A program made the translations under genes and the position numbers. The notes beneath the pieces are model-generated. The model had not been told where the DNA came from and did not search any database. It worked only from the letters and a program-made list of their open reading frames with translations. Shown here in pieces: positions 32,973-41,509 of a DNA stretch of 64,000 nt. Numbering within the stretch: position 1 is the stretch's first letter; every line of letters begins with the position of its first letter. The stretch lies in the NCBI RefSeq assembly GCF_022808175.1, contig NZ_JALGBX010000007.1, forward strand, positions 1 to 64,000. The letters run 5' to 3'. Source of the DNA: Streptomyces sp. AP-93 (lineage in GTDB: Bacteria; Actinomycetota; Actinomycetes; Streptomycetales; Streptomycetaceae).

Positions 32973-34298
32973 GTGAGCGAATCGGGCGCGGGCAGGACCG
33001 TCTCCGGCGAGGACGAGGTCGTCGACCTCTGCCGGGACCTCATCCGGATCGACACCAGCAACTACGGGGACCACTCGGGGCCCGGAGAGCGCAAGGCGGC
33101 CGAGTGGGTCGCGGAGCAGCTCGCCGAGGTCGGGCTGGAGCCGCAGATCTTCGAATCGCACAAGGGGCGCGCCTCGACCGTGGCGCGGATCGAGGGCGAG
33201 GACCCCTCACGGCCGGCGCTGCTGATCCACGGGCACACCGACGTGGTCCCGGCCAACGCCGCCGACTGGACCTACGACCCCTTCGCCGGCGAGATCGCCG
33301 ACGGCTGCGTGTGGGGCCGCGGCGCGGTCGACATGAAGGACATGGACGCGATGACGCTGGCCGTCGTGCGCGACCGCATGCGCAGCGGCCGCAAGCCCCC
33401 GCGCGACATCGTGCTGGCCTTCCTCGCCGACGAGGAGGCGGGCGGTACCTACGGCGCCCGGCACCTCGTCGACAAGCACCCCGGCCTCTTCGAGGGGGTG
33501 ACGGAGGCGATCGGCGAGGTCGGCGGCTTCTCCTTCACCGTCAACGAGAACCTGCGGCTGTACCTGGTGGAGACCGCTCAGAAGGGCATGCACTGGATGC
33601 GGCTCACCGTCGAGGGCACCGCCGGCCACGGGTCCATGACCAACAACGACAACGCCATCACCGAGCTCTGCGAGGCCGTGGGGCGCCTGGGCCGCCACAC
33701 GTGGCCCGTACGCGTCACCAAGACCGTCCGGCACTTCCTGGACGAGCTGTCGGACGCGCTGGGCACCCCGCTGGACCCGGACGACATGGACGCCACGCTG
33801 GCCAAGCTCGGCGGCATCGCCAAGATGGTCGGCGCGACCCTGCGCAACTCCGCCGCCCCGACCATGCTCGGCGCCGGGTACAAGGTCAACGTCATCCCCG
33901 GCCAGGCCACCGCCCACGTGGACGGCCGCTTCCTGCCGGGCTACGAGGACGAGTTCTTCGCCGACCTCGACCGGATCCTCGGGCCGCGCGTGAAGCGGGA
34001 GGACGTCCACGCGGACAAGGCGCTGGAGACGGACTTCGACGGCAAGCTCGTGGACGCCATGCAGACCGCCCTGAAGGCGCACGACCCGATCGCGCGCGCG
34101 GTCCCGTACATGCTCTCCGGCGGTACGGACGCCAAGTCCTTCGACGACCTCGGCATCCGCTGCTTCGGCTTCGCTCCGCTCCAGCTTCCGCCGGAGCTCG
34201 ACTTCGCCGGGATGTTCCACGGCGTGGACGAGCGGGTGCCGGTGGAGGGCCTGAAGTTCGGCGTACGGGTGCTCGACCGGTTCATCGACGAGTCCTGA
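32973..34298 (+). CDS. M20/M25/M40-family metallopeptidase
   Basis: 441 residues. Two-zinc peptidase with HGHTDVVPA (first His and Asp), WGRGAVDMKDMDAM and the catalytic Glu pair in LAFLADEEAGGTYG. A dimerisation domain is inserted at about residues 200-320, as in ArgE/DapE/carboxypeptidase G2. It removes an amino acid from an N-acyl or peptide substrate in the cytoplasm; specificity is open. GTG 32973 follows GGGAGGAAG. The first start-region GTG (32958) lies within the ribosome site, so it is not used. Confidence 0.92.
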   Translation: MSESGAGRTVSGEDEVVDLCRDLIRIDTSNYGDHSGPGERKAAEWVAEQLAEVGLEPQIFESHKGRASTVARIEGEDPSRPALLIHGHTDVVPANAADWTYDPFAGEIADGCVWGRGAVDMKDMDAMTLAVVRDRMRSGRKPPRDIVLAFLADEEAGGTYGARHLVDKHPGLFEGVTEAIGEVGGFSFTVNENLRLYLVETAQKGMHWMRLTVEGTAGHGSMTNNDNAITELCEAVGRLGRHTWPVRVTKTVRHFLDELSDALGTPLDPDDMDATLAKLGGIAKMVGATLRNSAAPTMLGAGYKVNVIPGQATAHVDGRFLPGYEDEFFADLDRILGPRVKREDVHADKALETDFDGKLVDAMQTALKAHDPIARAVPYMLSGGTDAKSFDDLGIRCFGFAPLQLPPELDFAGMFHGVDERVPVEGLKFGVRVLDRFIDES

Positions 34299-34478
34299 GA
34301 CGCGCGCGGGCGCTACGGGGGACGGAGACGGGCGTAGCTAACGCCCGGGAATCGGAAAGGTGTGCGGAATCCACTGAGAAGAGTGAATGCGCTCATACGC
34401 TCGTAGCCCCGGTGATCCCTCCTCGTTACAGGTGGTGCGGTCCGCGGCTGGGACCGCGCTTGCCTACTAGGAGGAACA

Positions 34479-34712
34479 ATGTTCAAGAAGGTTGCCGCCG
34501 CTGCGGCTGTCACCGGTGGTCTGGTTCTCGCGGGTGCGGGCCTGGCTGTCGCCGACGCGGGTGCCCAGGGTGCGGCCATCGGCTCCCCCGGTGTCCTGTC
34601 CGGCAACGTCGTCCAGGTTCCGGTCCACGTTCCCGTGAACGTCTGCGGTAACACGATCTCCGTGATCGGCCTGCTGAACCCGGCTTTCGGCAACACCTGC
34701 GTCAACGCCTGA
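34479..34712 (+). CDS. chpH: Short chaplin (ChpH-type)
   Basis: 77 residues: a signal peptide ending near AVADA (about residue 27) and one chaplin domain with two Cys (Cys56 and Cys74, 18 apart) in NVCGNTISVIGLLNPAFGNTC. Short chaplins are secreted and form amyloid fibrils that make aerial hyphae and spores hydrophobic. GGAGGAA precedes ATG. It lies 192 bp before the long chaplin, matching the known chpH-chpC pair of S. coelicolor; the symbol is assigned from that position and size. Confidence 0.95.
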   Translation: MFKKVAAAAAVTGGLVLAGAGLAVADAGAQGAAIGSPGVLSGNVVQVPVHVPVNVCGNTISVIGLLNPAFGNTCVNA

Positions 34713-34730
34713 CGTTTCTGAAGTTCTCGG

Positions 34731-34758
34731 CCCCGGAGCGCATTCCAGCGCTCCGGGG
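34731..34758 (+). terminator. Terminator-like hairpin after chpH
   Basis: Eleven-bp stem CCCCGGAGCGC / GCGCTCCGGGG with a 6-base loop, 18 bp after the chpH stop. Confidence 0.7.
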
Positions 34759-34904
34759 CTGCCGGGCTTTACGGGCCCGATGACGATCTTTTCGGCGTAC
34801 CAGGCGGGGGAGCCTGTGCGGCCTGTGCGCCGACCGGGCGTGCACGTGTGTGGGCGTGCACGGAGCAAGCAAGCAAGCAGCACGCACCAGGGGGCGAAGT
34901 ACAG

Positions 34905-35756
34905 ATGCGACGACACGTTCAGGTCACCGGCAGGAAGACCTTGATCACCATGGCGGCCGCGGGGGGTCTGCTCGCGTTCGGCGGGGGCTACGCACACGCG
35001 GACTCCGGCGCTTCCGGCCGGGCCGCGCACTCACCGGGACTGCTGTCCGGGAACGCCCTCGAGGCACCCGTGGACGCGCCGCTGAACGCCTGCGGGAACA
35101 CGGTGACGGTGGTGGGGGCCCTGAACCCGGCCTTCGCAAACCGCTGCGCGAACCTCCCAGGCAGGCCCGGACACCCGCAGCAACCGAACCAACCGCAGCA
35201 GCCAAACCACCCCGATCACCCGAACCACCCCGAACACCCGGGCAACCCGCACGAACCGTGCGACGAGGACACCGGCCCGGGGCACCCGGAACACCCGGGC
35301 GGTCCCGGGGGCGACGGCAATCCGGGTGGCCCTGGGGGCCCTGAGAGCCCCGGCGACCAGGGGAACCCGGGCGGTCCGGGCGACCACGGCAATCCGGGTG
35401 GTCGCGGCGGCGACGAGACTCCCGGTGGTCCCGGTGGTCCCGGGAATCCGGGCGGTCCCGGGGGTGATGGCAACCCCGGCGGCGACGGCAACCCCGGCGG
35501 TCCGGGTGCCGGGCAGCAGCAGCCCGGGGCTCCCGCCGGACCCGGCGCGGGTACCGGTACCGGGCCCGGAACCGGATCGGCGACGCCGGTGACGCACCCC
35601 GCCCACGGGGCCGGCACCGGTGGCAGTACCGGCTCCCCGGCCGGGGGGCTCGCCGCCACGGGCTCCGGTGACGTCCTCACCGCCGGAGTGCCCCTGGCCG
35701 CGGGCATGCTGCTGGCCGGCGCCGTGCTCTACCGCCGGGCGCGCAGCACGGCCTGA
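34905..35756 (+). CDS. chpC: Long chaplin, single chaplin domain plus Pro/Gly collagen-like stalk and LAXTG sorting signal
   Basis: 283 residues: signal peptide (about 1-32), one chaplin domain with Cys63 and Cys81 (spacing 18, as in the short chaplin), then about 150 residues rich in Pro, Gly, His and Asn. The first half has [18 protein letters not shown], the second GNPGGPG-like collagen patterns. The C-terminus has LAATG (codons at 35649-35663), a hydrophobic segment and RRAR, a class E sortase signal. It should be covalently anchored to the wall. S. coelicolor long chaplins have two chaplin domains; only one is seen. The ATG at 34905 has GGGGGCGAAG upstream. The symbol chpC is from synteny. 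Confidence 0.9.
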   Translation: MRRHVQVTGRKTLITMAAAGGLLAFGGGYAHADSGASGRAAHSPGLLSGNALEAPVDAPLNACGNTVTVVGALNPAFANRCANLPGRPGHPQQPNQPQQPNHPDHPNHPEHPGNPHEPCDEDTGPGHPEHPGGPGGDGNPGGPGGPESPGDQGNPGGPGDHGNPGGRGGDETPGGPGGPGNPGGPGGDGNPGGDGNPGGPGAGQQQPGAPAGPGAGTGTGPGTGSATPVTHPAHGAGTGGSTGSPAGGLAATGSGDVLTAGVPLAAGMLLAGAVLYRRARSTA

Positions 35757-35795
35757 CGGTTCCTCAGGACGCGGGCCCCGCCCCGGGGGTCCGCG

Positions 35796-35984
35796 TCACC
35801 AGGTCGCGCGGACCTGGCGGATGATCCGGCGGCGCAGTCGCACGCGGCGACTGCCGTCCCGAAGCAGGGTCAGCCGGTCGAGCTCCCAATGCCCGTACTC
35901 GGCGTGTTCTGTCAGCAGGCGGGTCGTTTCCTGACGTGGAACCCCGCGGGGCACGTACAAGTCGACAAATTCGTATTCCGGCAT
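35796..35984 (-). CDS. DUF5703-family small protein
   Basis: 62 residues, MPEYEFVDLYVPRGVPRQETTRLLTEHAEYGHWELDRLTLLRDG followed by an Arg-rich tail. This small actinobacterial family has no known function. Convergent with the long chaplin and divergent from the acidic protein at 36032. Confidence 0.85.
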   Translation of the reverse strand: MPEYEFVDLYVPRGVPRQETTRLLTEHAEYGHWELDRLTLLRDGSRRVRLRRRIIRQVRATW

Positions 35985-36031
35985 CGCATCTATTGTGCCG
36001 CGACAGCCCCGCTACGGATAGCGTCTGCACT

Positions 36032-36709
36032 ATGTCTGATGCCGCTCTGCCCACTGTTGCCGAGGTACGCGCCGCCGCCGAGGCGGTCAAGGCCGCGCTC
36101 GACCGTCACCTCGCCGCGGTCGAGAGCAGGATCGGGGACGATGATCCGGACGTATACGCCGCGTTCAACGAACTCGCCGCCGCCGCCGAGGAGTACGACG
36201 AGCTCCTCTACGACCGCTACGACGAGGTCACCCCGTTCGAGATCCCCACTCCCGAGGACGGGCTCCCGTACACCGGCCCCGCCGAACCCGCCGCCTTCAG
36301 CGTGCTCATCCGCCGCGACTACGCCGTCGTCGAGCCGGCTCGCCTGATCGCCCAGGCCGAACGCGTCGTCGCGCACGACCGCGAGGCCGAACTCGACCAC
36401 GACGGCGGCACCGCCGACGCGCTCGGCGTGCTCTTCGGCGAGTACGAGCCGGACGAAATCGCCTCCCGCGCCAAGGACTTCGGGCTGGAGGAGGGCGATT
36501 CCACGCTGTGGATGGCCGCTTCGGAGGAGATCGCGGAACCGGGGGAGTGGCTCGGTTCGCCCTTCGCGCACATCGATCCGCAGGACGTGATGCACCGGTT
36601 CGACGTCAGCTCGGTCTTCGACGAGGAAGACGACGAGGACGAGGACGCCGAGGGCGGTGAGGCGGCCGAGGCCGGTGAGCCGGCCGAGCGGGGTCTGACC
36701 CCGGCCTGA
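36032..36709 (+). CDS. Uncharacterised acidic actinobacterial protein
   Basis: 225 residues. The N-terminal part is helical and acidic (RAAAEAVKAALDRHLAAVESRIGDDDPDVYAAFNELAAAAEEYDELLYDRYDEVTPFEI), the middle is mixed alpha/beta, and the tail is a run of Glu/Asp (FDEEDDEDEDAEGGE). No catalytic motif is recognised. Family members occur throughout Streptomyces at this chromosomal position. ATG at 36032 is chosen because TAGCGT lies exactly seven bases upstream, the layout of a leaderless promoter; there is no ribosome site. Confidence 0.8.
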   Translation: MSDAALPTVAEVRAAAEAVKAALDRHLAAVESRIGDDDPDVYAAFNELAAAAEEYDELLYDRYDEVTPFEIPTPEDGLPYTGPAEPAAFSVLIRRDYAVVEPARLIAQAERVVAHDREAELDHDGGTADALGVLFGEYEPDEIASRAKDFGLEEGDSTLWMAASEEIAEPGEWLGSPFAHIDPQDVMHRFDVSSVFDEEDDEDEDAEGGEAAEAGEPAERGLTPA

Positions 36710-36760
36710 CCCCGGCCCGCCCCATGGCCGGCCCCGCCCCGCGCGACACCTCGTAGGGAA

Positions 36761-36804
36761 CGCACCGCGGCCCCCGTCCCACCCGGGACGGGGGCCGCGG
36801 TGCG
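36761..36804. terminator. Strong hairpin between convergent genes
   Basis: A 20-bp perfect stem beginning CGCACCGCGGCCCCCGTCCC with a 4-base loop lies between the acidic protein (ends 36709) and the convergent RecD-like gene (ends 36809). No T-run follows, as is usual in Streptomyces. Confidence 0.85.
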
Positions 36805-36808
36805 TCCG

Positions 36809-39181
36809 TCAGCGGGGCTCCGCCGACGCCGACGCCACGAGCGCCCGCAGCAGACCCGTCAGCCGGGTCGTACGGGGCTTCGACGGTACTTCCGCGACCG
36901 CGCGCGGCAGCGCCTGGTCGACCCCGTGCACCACCGACAGGTGCCGCTCGGCCCGGCCGAAGGCCGTGTACACCCAGTCCCGCGACAGGGCCTGAGCCGC
37001 GTCACCGGGCAGGACGACGACCGCCGCCGGCCAGCGCGAGCCGACGGCCTGGTGCGCCGTCACGGCCCAGCCGTGCCGGACCTGCGACTCCACCCGCTCC
37101 TTCGGTACGACGATCCGCGCGCCCGTGGCTCCGGCCAGGTGCAGCCCCTGCGCGTCGGCCGACACCACGCGGGCCGGCAGCGCCCGCCCGGCGGTGGGCA
37201 CGTGGACCACCCGGTCGCCGGGGTCGAAGCCGCCGAACCGGCCGGGGCCCGGGTTCAGCCGCTCCTTGAGGGCCGCGTTGAGCGCGCGGGTGCCCGCCGG
37301 GCCGCCGTGGCCCGGGGTGATCACCTGGACGGCGTCCGCCGGGATCCCGAAGGCGCGGGGCACCGACTCGGCGACCAGCTGCACGGTGCGGTGCACCGCC
37401 TCCCCGGCGTCGCGAACCGGGACGATGACGACCTCCTTGCCAGGGGCCTCGACCTGGTTCAGCTCCCCGACGCCGACCCCCGAGACCAGCTCGCCGATCG
37501 GGCCCGGGTCCGGGATCCGGGAGACGAGCTGCGGGCAGGCGCGGGCCGCGAGCACATCGGCGAAGACCCGGCCGGGACCGGCCGAGCCGAGCACAGCGGG
37601 GTCGCCGGACAGCACCAGGCGGGCCCCGTCGGGGATCGACTCCACCAGCGCGGCGGCCGTCTCCACGTCCAGCTGCGGGGCGTCCAGGACGATGAGCAGG
37701 TCCAGCGCGAACTGCCCGTCCGCGTCCCGCCCCGGGCCCTCGGCGCCGGCCAGCAGGCCCGCCACGGTGACGGCCCCCTCGGCCGGGGCGTGCGCGGCCA
37801 GGCAGGCCCGCAGGCCGAACTCCCGGGCGGCCGCGAGCAGTGCGCGGGGTTCGGCGCGGGCGGCCTCGCCGCCGGTGTGGGTGACCAGGCCGTGCCCGGC
37901 GGCGGCGCGGATCAGCTCGGCGCCGGTGCCGGTGGCGGCCTTGTCCCAGTCGGCGGGGTCCGTGAAGGTGTTGGCGAGCCGGGCCAGGCCCTCGGCGAGG
38001 CTCTCCTCGGCCATGGCGGAGCCCTCCAGGCCCACCAGGATCCGTACGGGCTGCTCTTCATCCTCGGTGGACTCCGCTACGGGCGGACCGACCGGCTCCT
38101 CGAAAGCCAGCGCGGCGCCTTCGCCGACGGCCGCCTCCAGGGCCTGCGCGGGGTCCGGTACGCCGTACTGGGCGAGGGCGGACTCCAGGGTGGGGGCCTC
38201 CAGCACGGTGTGGCCCTTGGCGGCGGCCTGCGCCAGCAGCCAGCCCACCAGGGCGGCGGCCCGCCGCTCGTCCCCGGGGCCGGTCTCCTCGGCGCCGAGC
38301 AGGGCGCGGGCGAACCCGTCGGCCTGCGTCGGGCGGACCCCCGCGACGGCCAGCAGCCGCCAGGGGGACTCCGCGAGCTGCTCGGCGGCGTCCTCGCCGA
38401 GCGCGGCGGCGGTCTGCGGGGCGAGGGCCTCGGGGGCTCCGCCCTTGGCCAGGACGGCACGGATCGCCTGGACGGCGTCGGGGGAGGGAGCGGCGTGGGC
38501 CTGCGGCGCGGGGGTGGCCGCGGGCGTGCGCGCCGGGGTGGGCGCGGGGGCGGGCTCCGGCCGGCGGGGCGCCGGGGGCGCGTCGAAGGCGGCGGGGGGT
38601 TTGCCGCCGCTCTCCACGGCCCGTACGGCGGCCAGCAGGTCGGCGGCCGTGCCGCTGAGCTTGGCGCCGGCCTCTACGGGGGCTTCGCGCTCCGCCTTGC
38701 GGCGGGCGATGCGTTCCCGCTCGATCTTCTGCGCGGCCAGTTCCGCCGCGGCTTCGCTGAGCTGGGGCTTGGCCTCGGCGGCCCCGTCGGCCGCTTCCGC
38801 TCCCGCTTCCGCTCCCGTTTCCGCTCCCGCTTCCGGTCCGGCTTCCGTGTCGCCGGTGGTGGGCCCTGCGGGGCCTTCCCCCACCCCGCCCCTTCCCGAA
38901 ACCGGGGGCTCCGCCCCCGGACCCTCGTCGGCTTCGCCCTCGGGTTCCCCGGCTTCGCCGGAGGCGTCGACCGGGGCTTCGCCCTCCGGCTCCCGCGCCG
39001 CGGGCCCGGCTTCGGGCTCCGGCTCCCGTGCCGAGGGGCCGGCTTCGCCGGGAGCGGCACCGTCGGCCAGGGCCGCGTCCGCGTCGGCCGGGGCCTCCGT
39101 GGCGGCGGTGGGGGCGTCCGCGGTGGCGGCGGGCGTCGCCGGGTCCTCCGCGGCAGCGGCGTCGGCGGCGGTCTCGCTCAC
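36809..39181 (-). CDS. RecD2-like helicase relative with degenerate ATPase motifs (HhH-domain family)
   Basis: 790 residues. About 1-190 is Ala/Pro/Glu-rich and disordered; then a helical section with a helix-hairpin-helix-like stretch (about 200-320). A superfamily 1 helicase core follows. LDLLIVLDAPQLDVE aligns with motif II (DEAQ), LVLSGDPAVLGSAGPG with motif III, GWAVTAHQAVGSRWPAAVVVL (about 704-724) with motif V, and YTAFGRAERHL (about 738-748) with motif VI. Where the Walker A GKT should be I find VTHTGGEAARAEPRALL, without GKT. ATP hydrolysis is probably lost, so a structural or DNA-binding role is likely. GTG start overlaps the aldo/keto reductase stop. Confidence 0.85.
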   Translation of the reverse strand: MSETAADAAAAEDPATPAATADAPTAATEAPADADAALADGAAPGEAGPSAREPEPEAGPAAREPEGEAPVDASGEAGEPEGEADEGPGAEPPVSGRGGVGEGPAGPTTGDTEAGPEAGAETGAEAGAEAADGAAEAKPQLSEAAAELAAQKIERERIARRKAEREAPVEAGAKLSGTAADLLAAVRAVESGGKPPAAFDAPPAPRRPEPAPAPTPARTPAATPAPQAHAAPSPDAVQAIRAVLAKGGAPEALAPQTAAALGEDAAEQLAESPWRLLAVAGVRPTQADGFARALLGAEETGPGDERRAAALVGWLLAQAAAKGHTVLEAPTLESALAQYGVPDPAQALEAAVGEGAALAFEEPVGPPVAESTEDEEQPVRILVGLEGSAMAEESLAEGLARLANTFTDPADWDKAATGTGAELIRAAAGHGLVTHTGGEAARAEPRALLAAAREFGLRACLAAHAPAEGAVTVAGLLAGAEGPGRDADGQFALDLLIVLDAPQLDVETAAALVESIPDGARLVLSGDPAVLGSAGPGRVFADVLAARACPQLVSRIPDPGPIGELVSGVGVGELNQVEAPGKEVVIVPVRDAGEAVHRTVQLVAESVPRAFGIPADAVQVITPGHGGPAGTRALNAALKERLNPGPGRFGGFDPGDRVVHVPTAGRALPARVVSADAQGLHLAGATGARIVVPKERVESQVRHGWAVTAHQAVGSRWPAAVVVLPGDAAQALSRDWVYTAFGRAERHLSVVHGVDQALPRAVAEVPSKPRTTRLTGLLRALVASASAEPR

Positions 39182-40170
39182 AAGGTGCTCCAGTCGTGAT
39201 CGGGGTAGCGGTGGACGGGCGCCGAGACGTCGTCCAGCGCTTGGCGGATCTCCTCCGGAAGACTAAGGGCCTCCACCGACAGGGCCGCCCCGAGCTGCGC
39301 CGACGTGCGCGCGCCGACGATCGGCGCGGCCACCCCGGGGCGGTCCCGGACCCAGGCCAGGGCCACCTGGAGCGGGGTCACCGCCAGGCCGTGCGCGGCC
39401 GTCGCCACCGCGTCCACGATGCGGCTCGCCGGCTCGTCCAGGTACGGGTCCACGAAGGCCGCCAGGGTTTCCGACGCACCCCGGGAGTCCGCAGGGGTGC
39501 CGGACCGGTACTTGCCCGTCAGGACGCCGCGGCCCAGCGGGGAGGAGGGGAGGAGGGAGACCCCCAGGTCCAGCGCGGCCGGGACCACCTCCCGTTCCAC
39601 GCCGCGCTGGAGCAGGGAGTACTCCATCTGTGTCGACGCCAGCCGGGTCCGTACCCCCGGCGCCGCGAGCTGCCAGGTCGCCGCCTTCGCGAGCTGCCAG
39701 CCGCTGAAGTTCGATACGCCCGCATACCGCGCCCGGCCGCTGCTCACCGCGATGTCCAGCGCCTGGAGGGTCTCCTCCAGCGGGGTCCAGGGGTCGAAGG
39801 CGTGCACCTGCCAGAGGTCGACGTAGTCGGTGTCGAGACGGGCCAGGGAGTCGTCCAGCGCGGCGAGGAGGTGGCCGCGCGAGGCGTCGAAACGGCGGTC
39901 CGGGTCCGCGACCCCGCCCGCCTTCGTCGCGATGACCAGATCCCGCCGCGGGACGACGGAACCGATCAACTGCCCGAGGAGGTACTCCGCCTCACCGCCC
40001 CCGTACACGTCCGCGGTGTCCACGAGCGTGCCGCCCGCGTTCCAGAACGCCTTCAACTGCGCGGCCGCTTCCGCCTCGTCCGGTCCGTCCGCCGACCGGC
40101 CCCAGGTCAGTGTGCCGAGACCGATCCGGGAGACGCGCAGTCCGGTGCGGCCGAGATGCCTCTGCTCCAT
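39178..40170 (-). CDS. Aldo/keto reductase
   Basis: 330 residues. TIM-barrel AKR: the start MEQRHLGRTGLRVSRIGLGTLTWG, catalytic Asp/Tyr in DTADVYGGGEAE, Lys in VIATKAGG, His in DLWQVHAFDPWTPLEETLQAL, and the C-terminal NADPH-binding stretch. It reduces carbonyls; the substrate is not identifiable. ATG at 40170 is preferred to 40206 because the family starts here. The stop overlaps the GTG of the RecD-like gene. Confidence 0.93.
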   Translation of the reverse strand: MEQRHLGRTGLRVSRIGLGTLTWGRSADGPDEAEAAAQLKAFWNAGGTLVDTADVYGGGEAEYLLGQLIGSVVPRRDLVIATKAGGVADPDRRFDASRGHLLAALDDSLARLDTDYVDLWQVHAFDPWTPLEETLQALDIAVSSGRARYAGVSNFSGWQLAKAATWQLAAPGVRTRLASTQMEYSLLQRGVEREVVPAALDLGVSLLPSSPLGRGVLTGKYRSGTPADSRGASETLAAFVDPYLDEPASRIVDAVATAAHGLAVTPLQVALAWVRDRPGVAAPIVGARTSAQLGAALSVEALSLPEEIRQALDDVSAPVHRYPDHDWSTL

Positions 40171-40237
40171 GAGGGCTGAGACTACTGCGGCGCTGACGCG
40201 GGGCACCCGGGCGCGCTACAGTCCCCGCAGACCCACG

Positions 40238-40251
40238 TTACTGATCGGTAA
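40238..40251. promoter_or_regulatory. Palindrome TTACTGATCGGTAA before the LLM oxidoreductase
   Basis: Fourteen bases, 12 of them symmetric, 20 bp before the start codon. It resembles a TetR operator. The TACTGATC core also occurs at 32949-32956. Confidence 0.4.
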
Positions 40252-40270
40252 ACAGGCAAGGGGACCACAC

Positions 40271-41320
40271 ATGCGGCTCGGCATCAATCTCGGCTACTGG
40301 GGCGCTGGCATGGACGCCGACAACCTGGCCGTCGCGCAGGAGGCCGACCGCCTCGGCTACGACGTCTGCTGGGCCGCGGAGGCCTACGGCTCCGACGCGC
40401 CGACCGTGCTCGCCTGGGTCGCCGCCCAGACCGAGCGCATCGACGTCGGGTCCGCGATCCTGCAGATCCCGGCCCGTCAGCCCGCCATGACGGCCATGAC
40501 CGCCGCCACCCTCGACTCCCTCACCAAGGGCCGCTTCCGGCTCGGGCTCGGGGTCTCCGGCCCCCAGGTCTCCGAGGGCTGGTACGGCGTGAAGTTCGAC
40601 AAGCCGCTCGCGCGGACCCGCGAGTACGTGGAGATCGTCCGCAAGGCGATGACCCGCGAGCGGCTGTCCTACGAGGGCGAGCACTGGACGCTGCCGCTGC
40701 CCGGCGGGCCGGGCAAGCCGCTCAAGCTGACCGTGCACCCCGAGCGCGAGCACATCCCGCTCTACATCGCCGCGATCGGGCCGAAGAACCTGGAGCAGAC
40801 CGGCGAGATCGCCGACGGCGCCCTGCTGATCTTCCCGGCCGCCGAGCACCTGGAGGCGACCGCCCTCACCCACATCCGGGCGGGCCGCGAGAAGGCCGGG
40901 CTGACGATGGACGGCTTCGACGTCTGCCCGACCGTGCCGCTGGCCCTCGGCGAGGACGTGGCCGGGCTCGCGGACATGTTCCGCCCGTACACCGCCCTGT
41001 ACGTGGGCGGCATGGGCAGCCGCAAGCAGAACTTCTACAACCAGCTGGCCCAGCGCATGGGCTACGAGAAGGAAGCCGCCGAGATCCAGGACAAGTACCT
41101 GGCGGGCGACAAGCAGGGCGCGGCCGCCGCGGTCCCGCACTCGCTGATCGACTCCACCACCCTGCTGGGCCCGGTCGAGCGCATCGCCGACGGGATGCGG
41201 GCCTACGCGGAGGCCGGGGTCACCACCCTCACGCTCGCCCCGGCCGGCTTCACCCTGGAGGAGCGGACCGCCGCCCTGCGGGCCGGCGTCGAGGCCATGG
41301 AGCTGGCCGGACTGGCCTGA
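40271..41320 (+). CDS. LLM-class F420-dependent oxidoreductase
   Basis: 349 residues, bacterial luciferase-like TIM barrel: MRLGINLGYWGAGMDADNLAVAQEADRLGYDVCWAAEAYGSDA at the start, IDVGSAILQIPARQPAMTAMTAATLDSLTKGRFRLGLGVSGPQVSEGWYG, and GPKNLEQTGEIADGAL. This is the F420-dependent LLM group of actinobacteria. It transfers hydride between F420 and an alcohol, aldehyde or similar substrate; the substrate is unknown. A palindrome at 40238 may be its operator. Divergent from the aldo/keto reductase. Confidence 0.94.
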   Translation: MRLGINLGYWGAGMDADNLAVAQEADRLGYDVCWAAEAYGSDAPTVLAWVAAQTERIDVGSAILQIPARQPAMTAMTAATLDSLTKGRFRLGLGVSGPQVSEGWYGVKFDKPLARTREYVEIVRKAMTRERLSYEGEHWTLPLPGGPGKPLKLTVHPEREHIPLYIAAIGPKNLEQTGEIADGALLIFPAAEHLEATALTHIRAGREKAGLTMDGFDVCPTVPLALGEDVAGLADMFRPYTALYVGGMGSRKQNFYNQLAQRMGYEKEAAEIQDKYLAGDKQGAAAAVPHSLIDSTTLLGPVERIADGMRAYAEAGVTTLTLAPAGFTLEERTAALRAGVEAMELAGLA

Positions 41321-41340
41321 GCGACGTAGAGGAAGTCTGC

Positions 41341-41380
41341 GGCCGTGGTGGGGGCTCGGGGGGTCTTCCCCGCCACGGCC
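41341..41380 (+). terminator. Hairpin after the LLM oxidoreductase
   Basis: GGCCGTGG and CCACGGCC arms, 8 bp, enclose a partly complementary GC-rich loop, 21 bp after the stop codon. Confidence 0.5.
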
Positions 41381-41460
41381 GACACCGGCAACAACGCGCC
41401 GGGCGGCCCGCGGGTTACGCGGAGCGGGCCATCCCGGGGCTTCGTTCATTCGGACGAGTA

Positions 41461-41492
41461 GCGCGCCCCGCGGGTTGCCCGCCGGGGCGCGC
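41461..41492 (+). promoter_or_regulatory. Hairpin directly before the ribosome site of the ferritin-like gene
   Basis: GCGCGCCCCG pairs with CGGGGCGCGC (41483-41492). GGAG, the likely ribosome site, begins at 41493, so the stem abuts it and could affect translation. Confidence 0.45.
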
Positions 41493-41509
41493 GGAGTTTG
41501 ACTCGGTTC

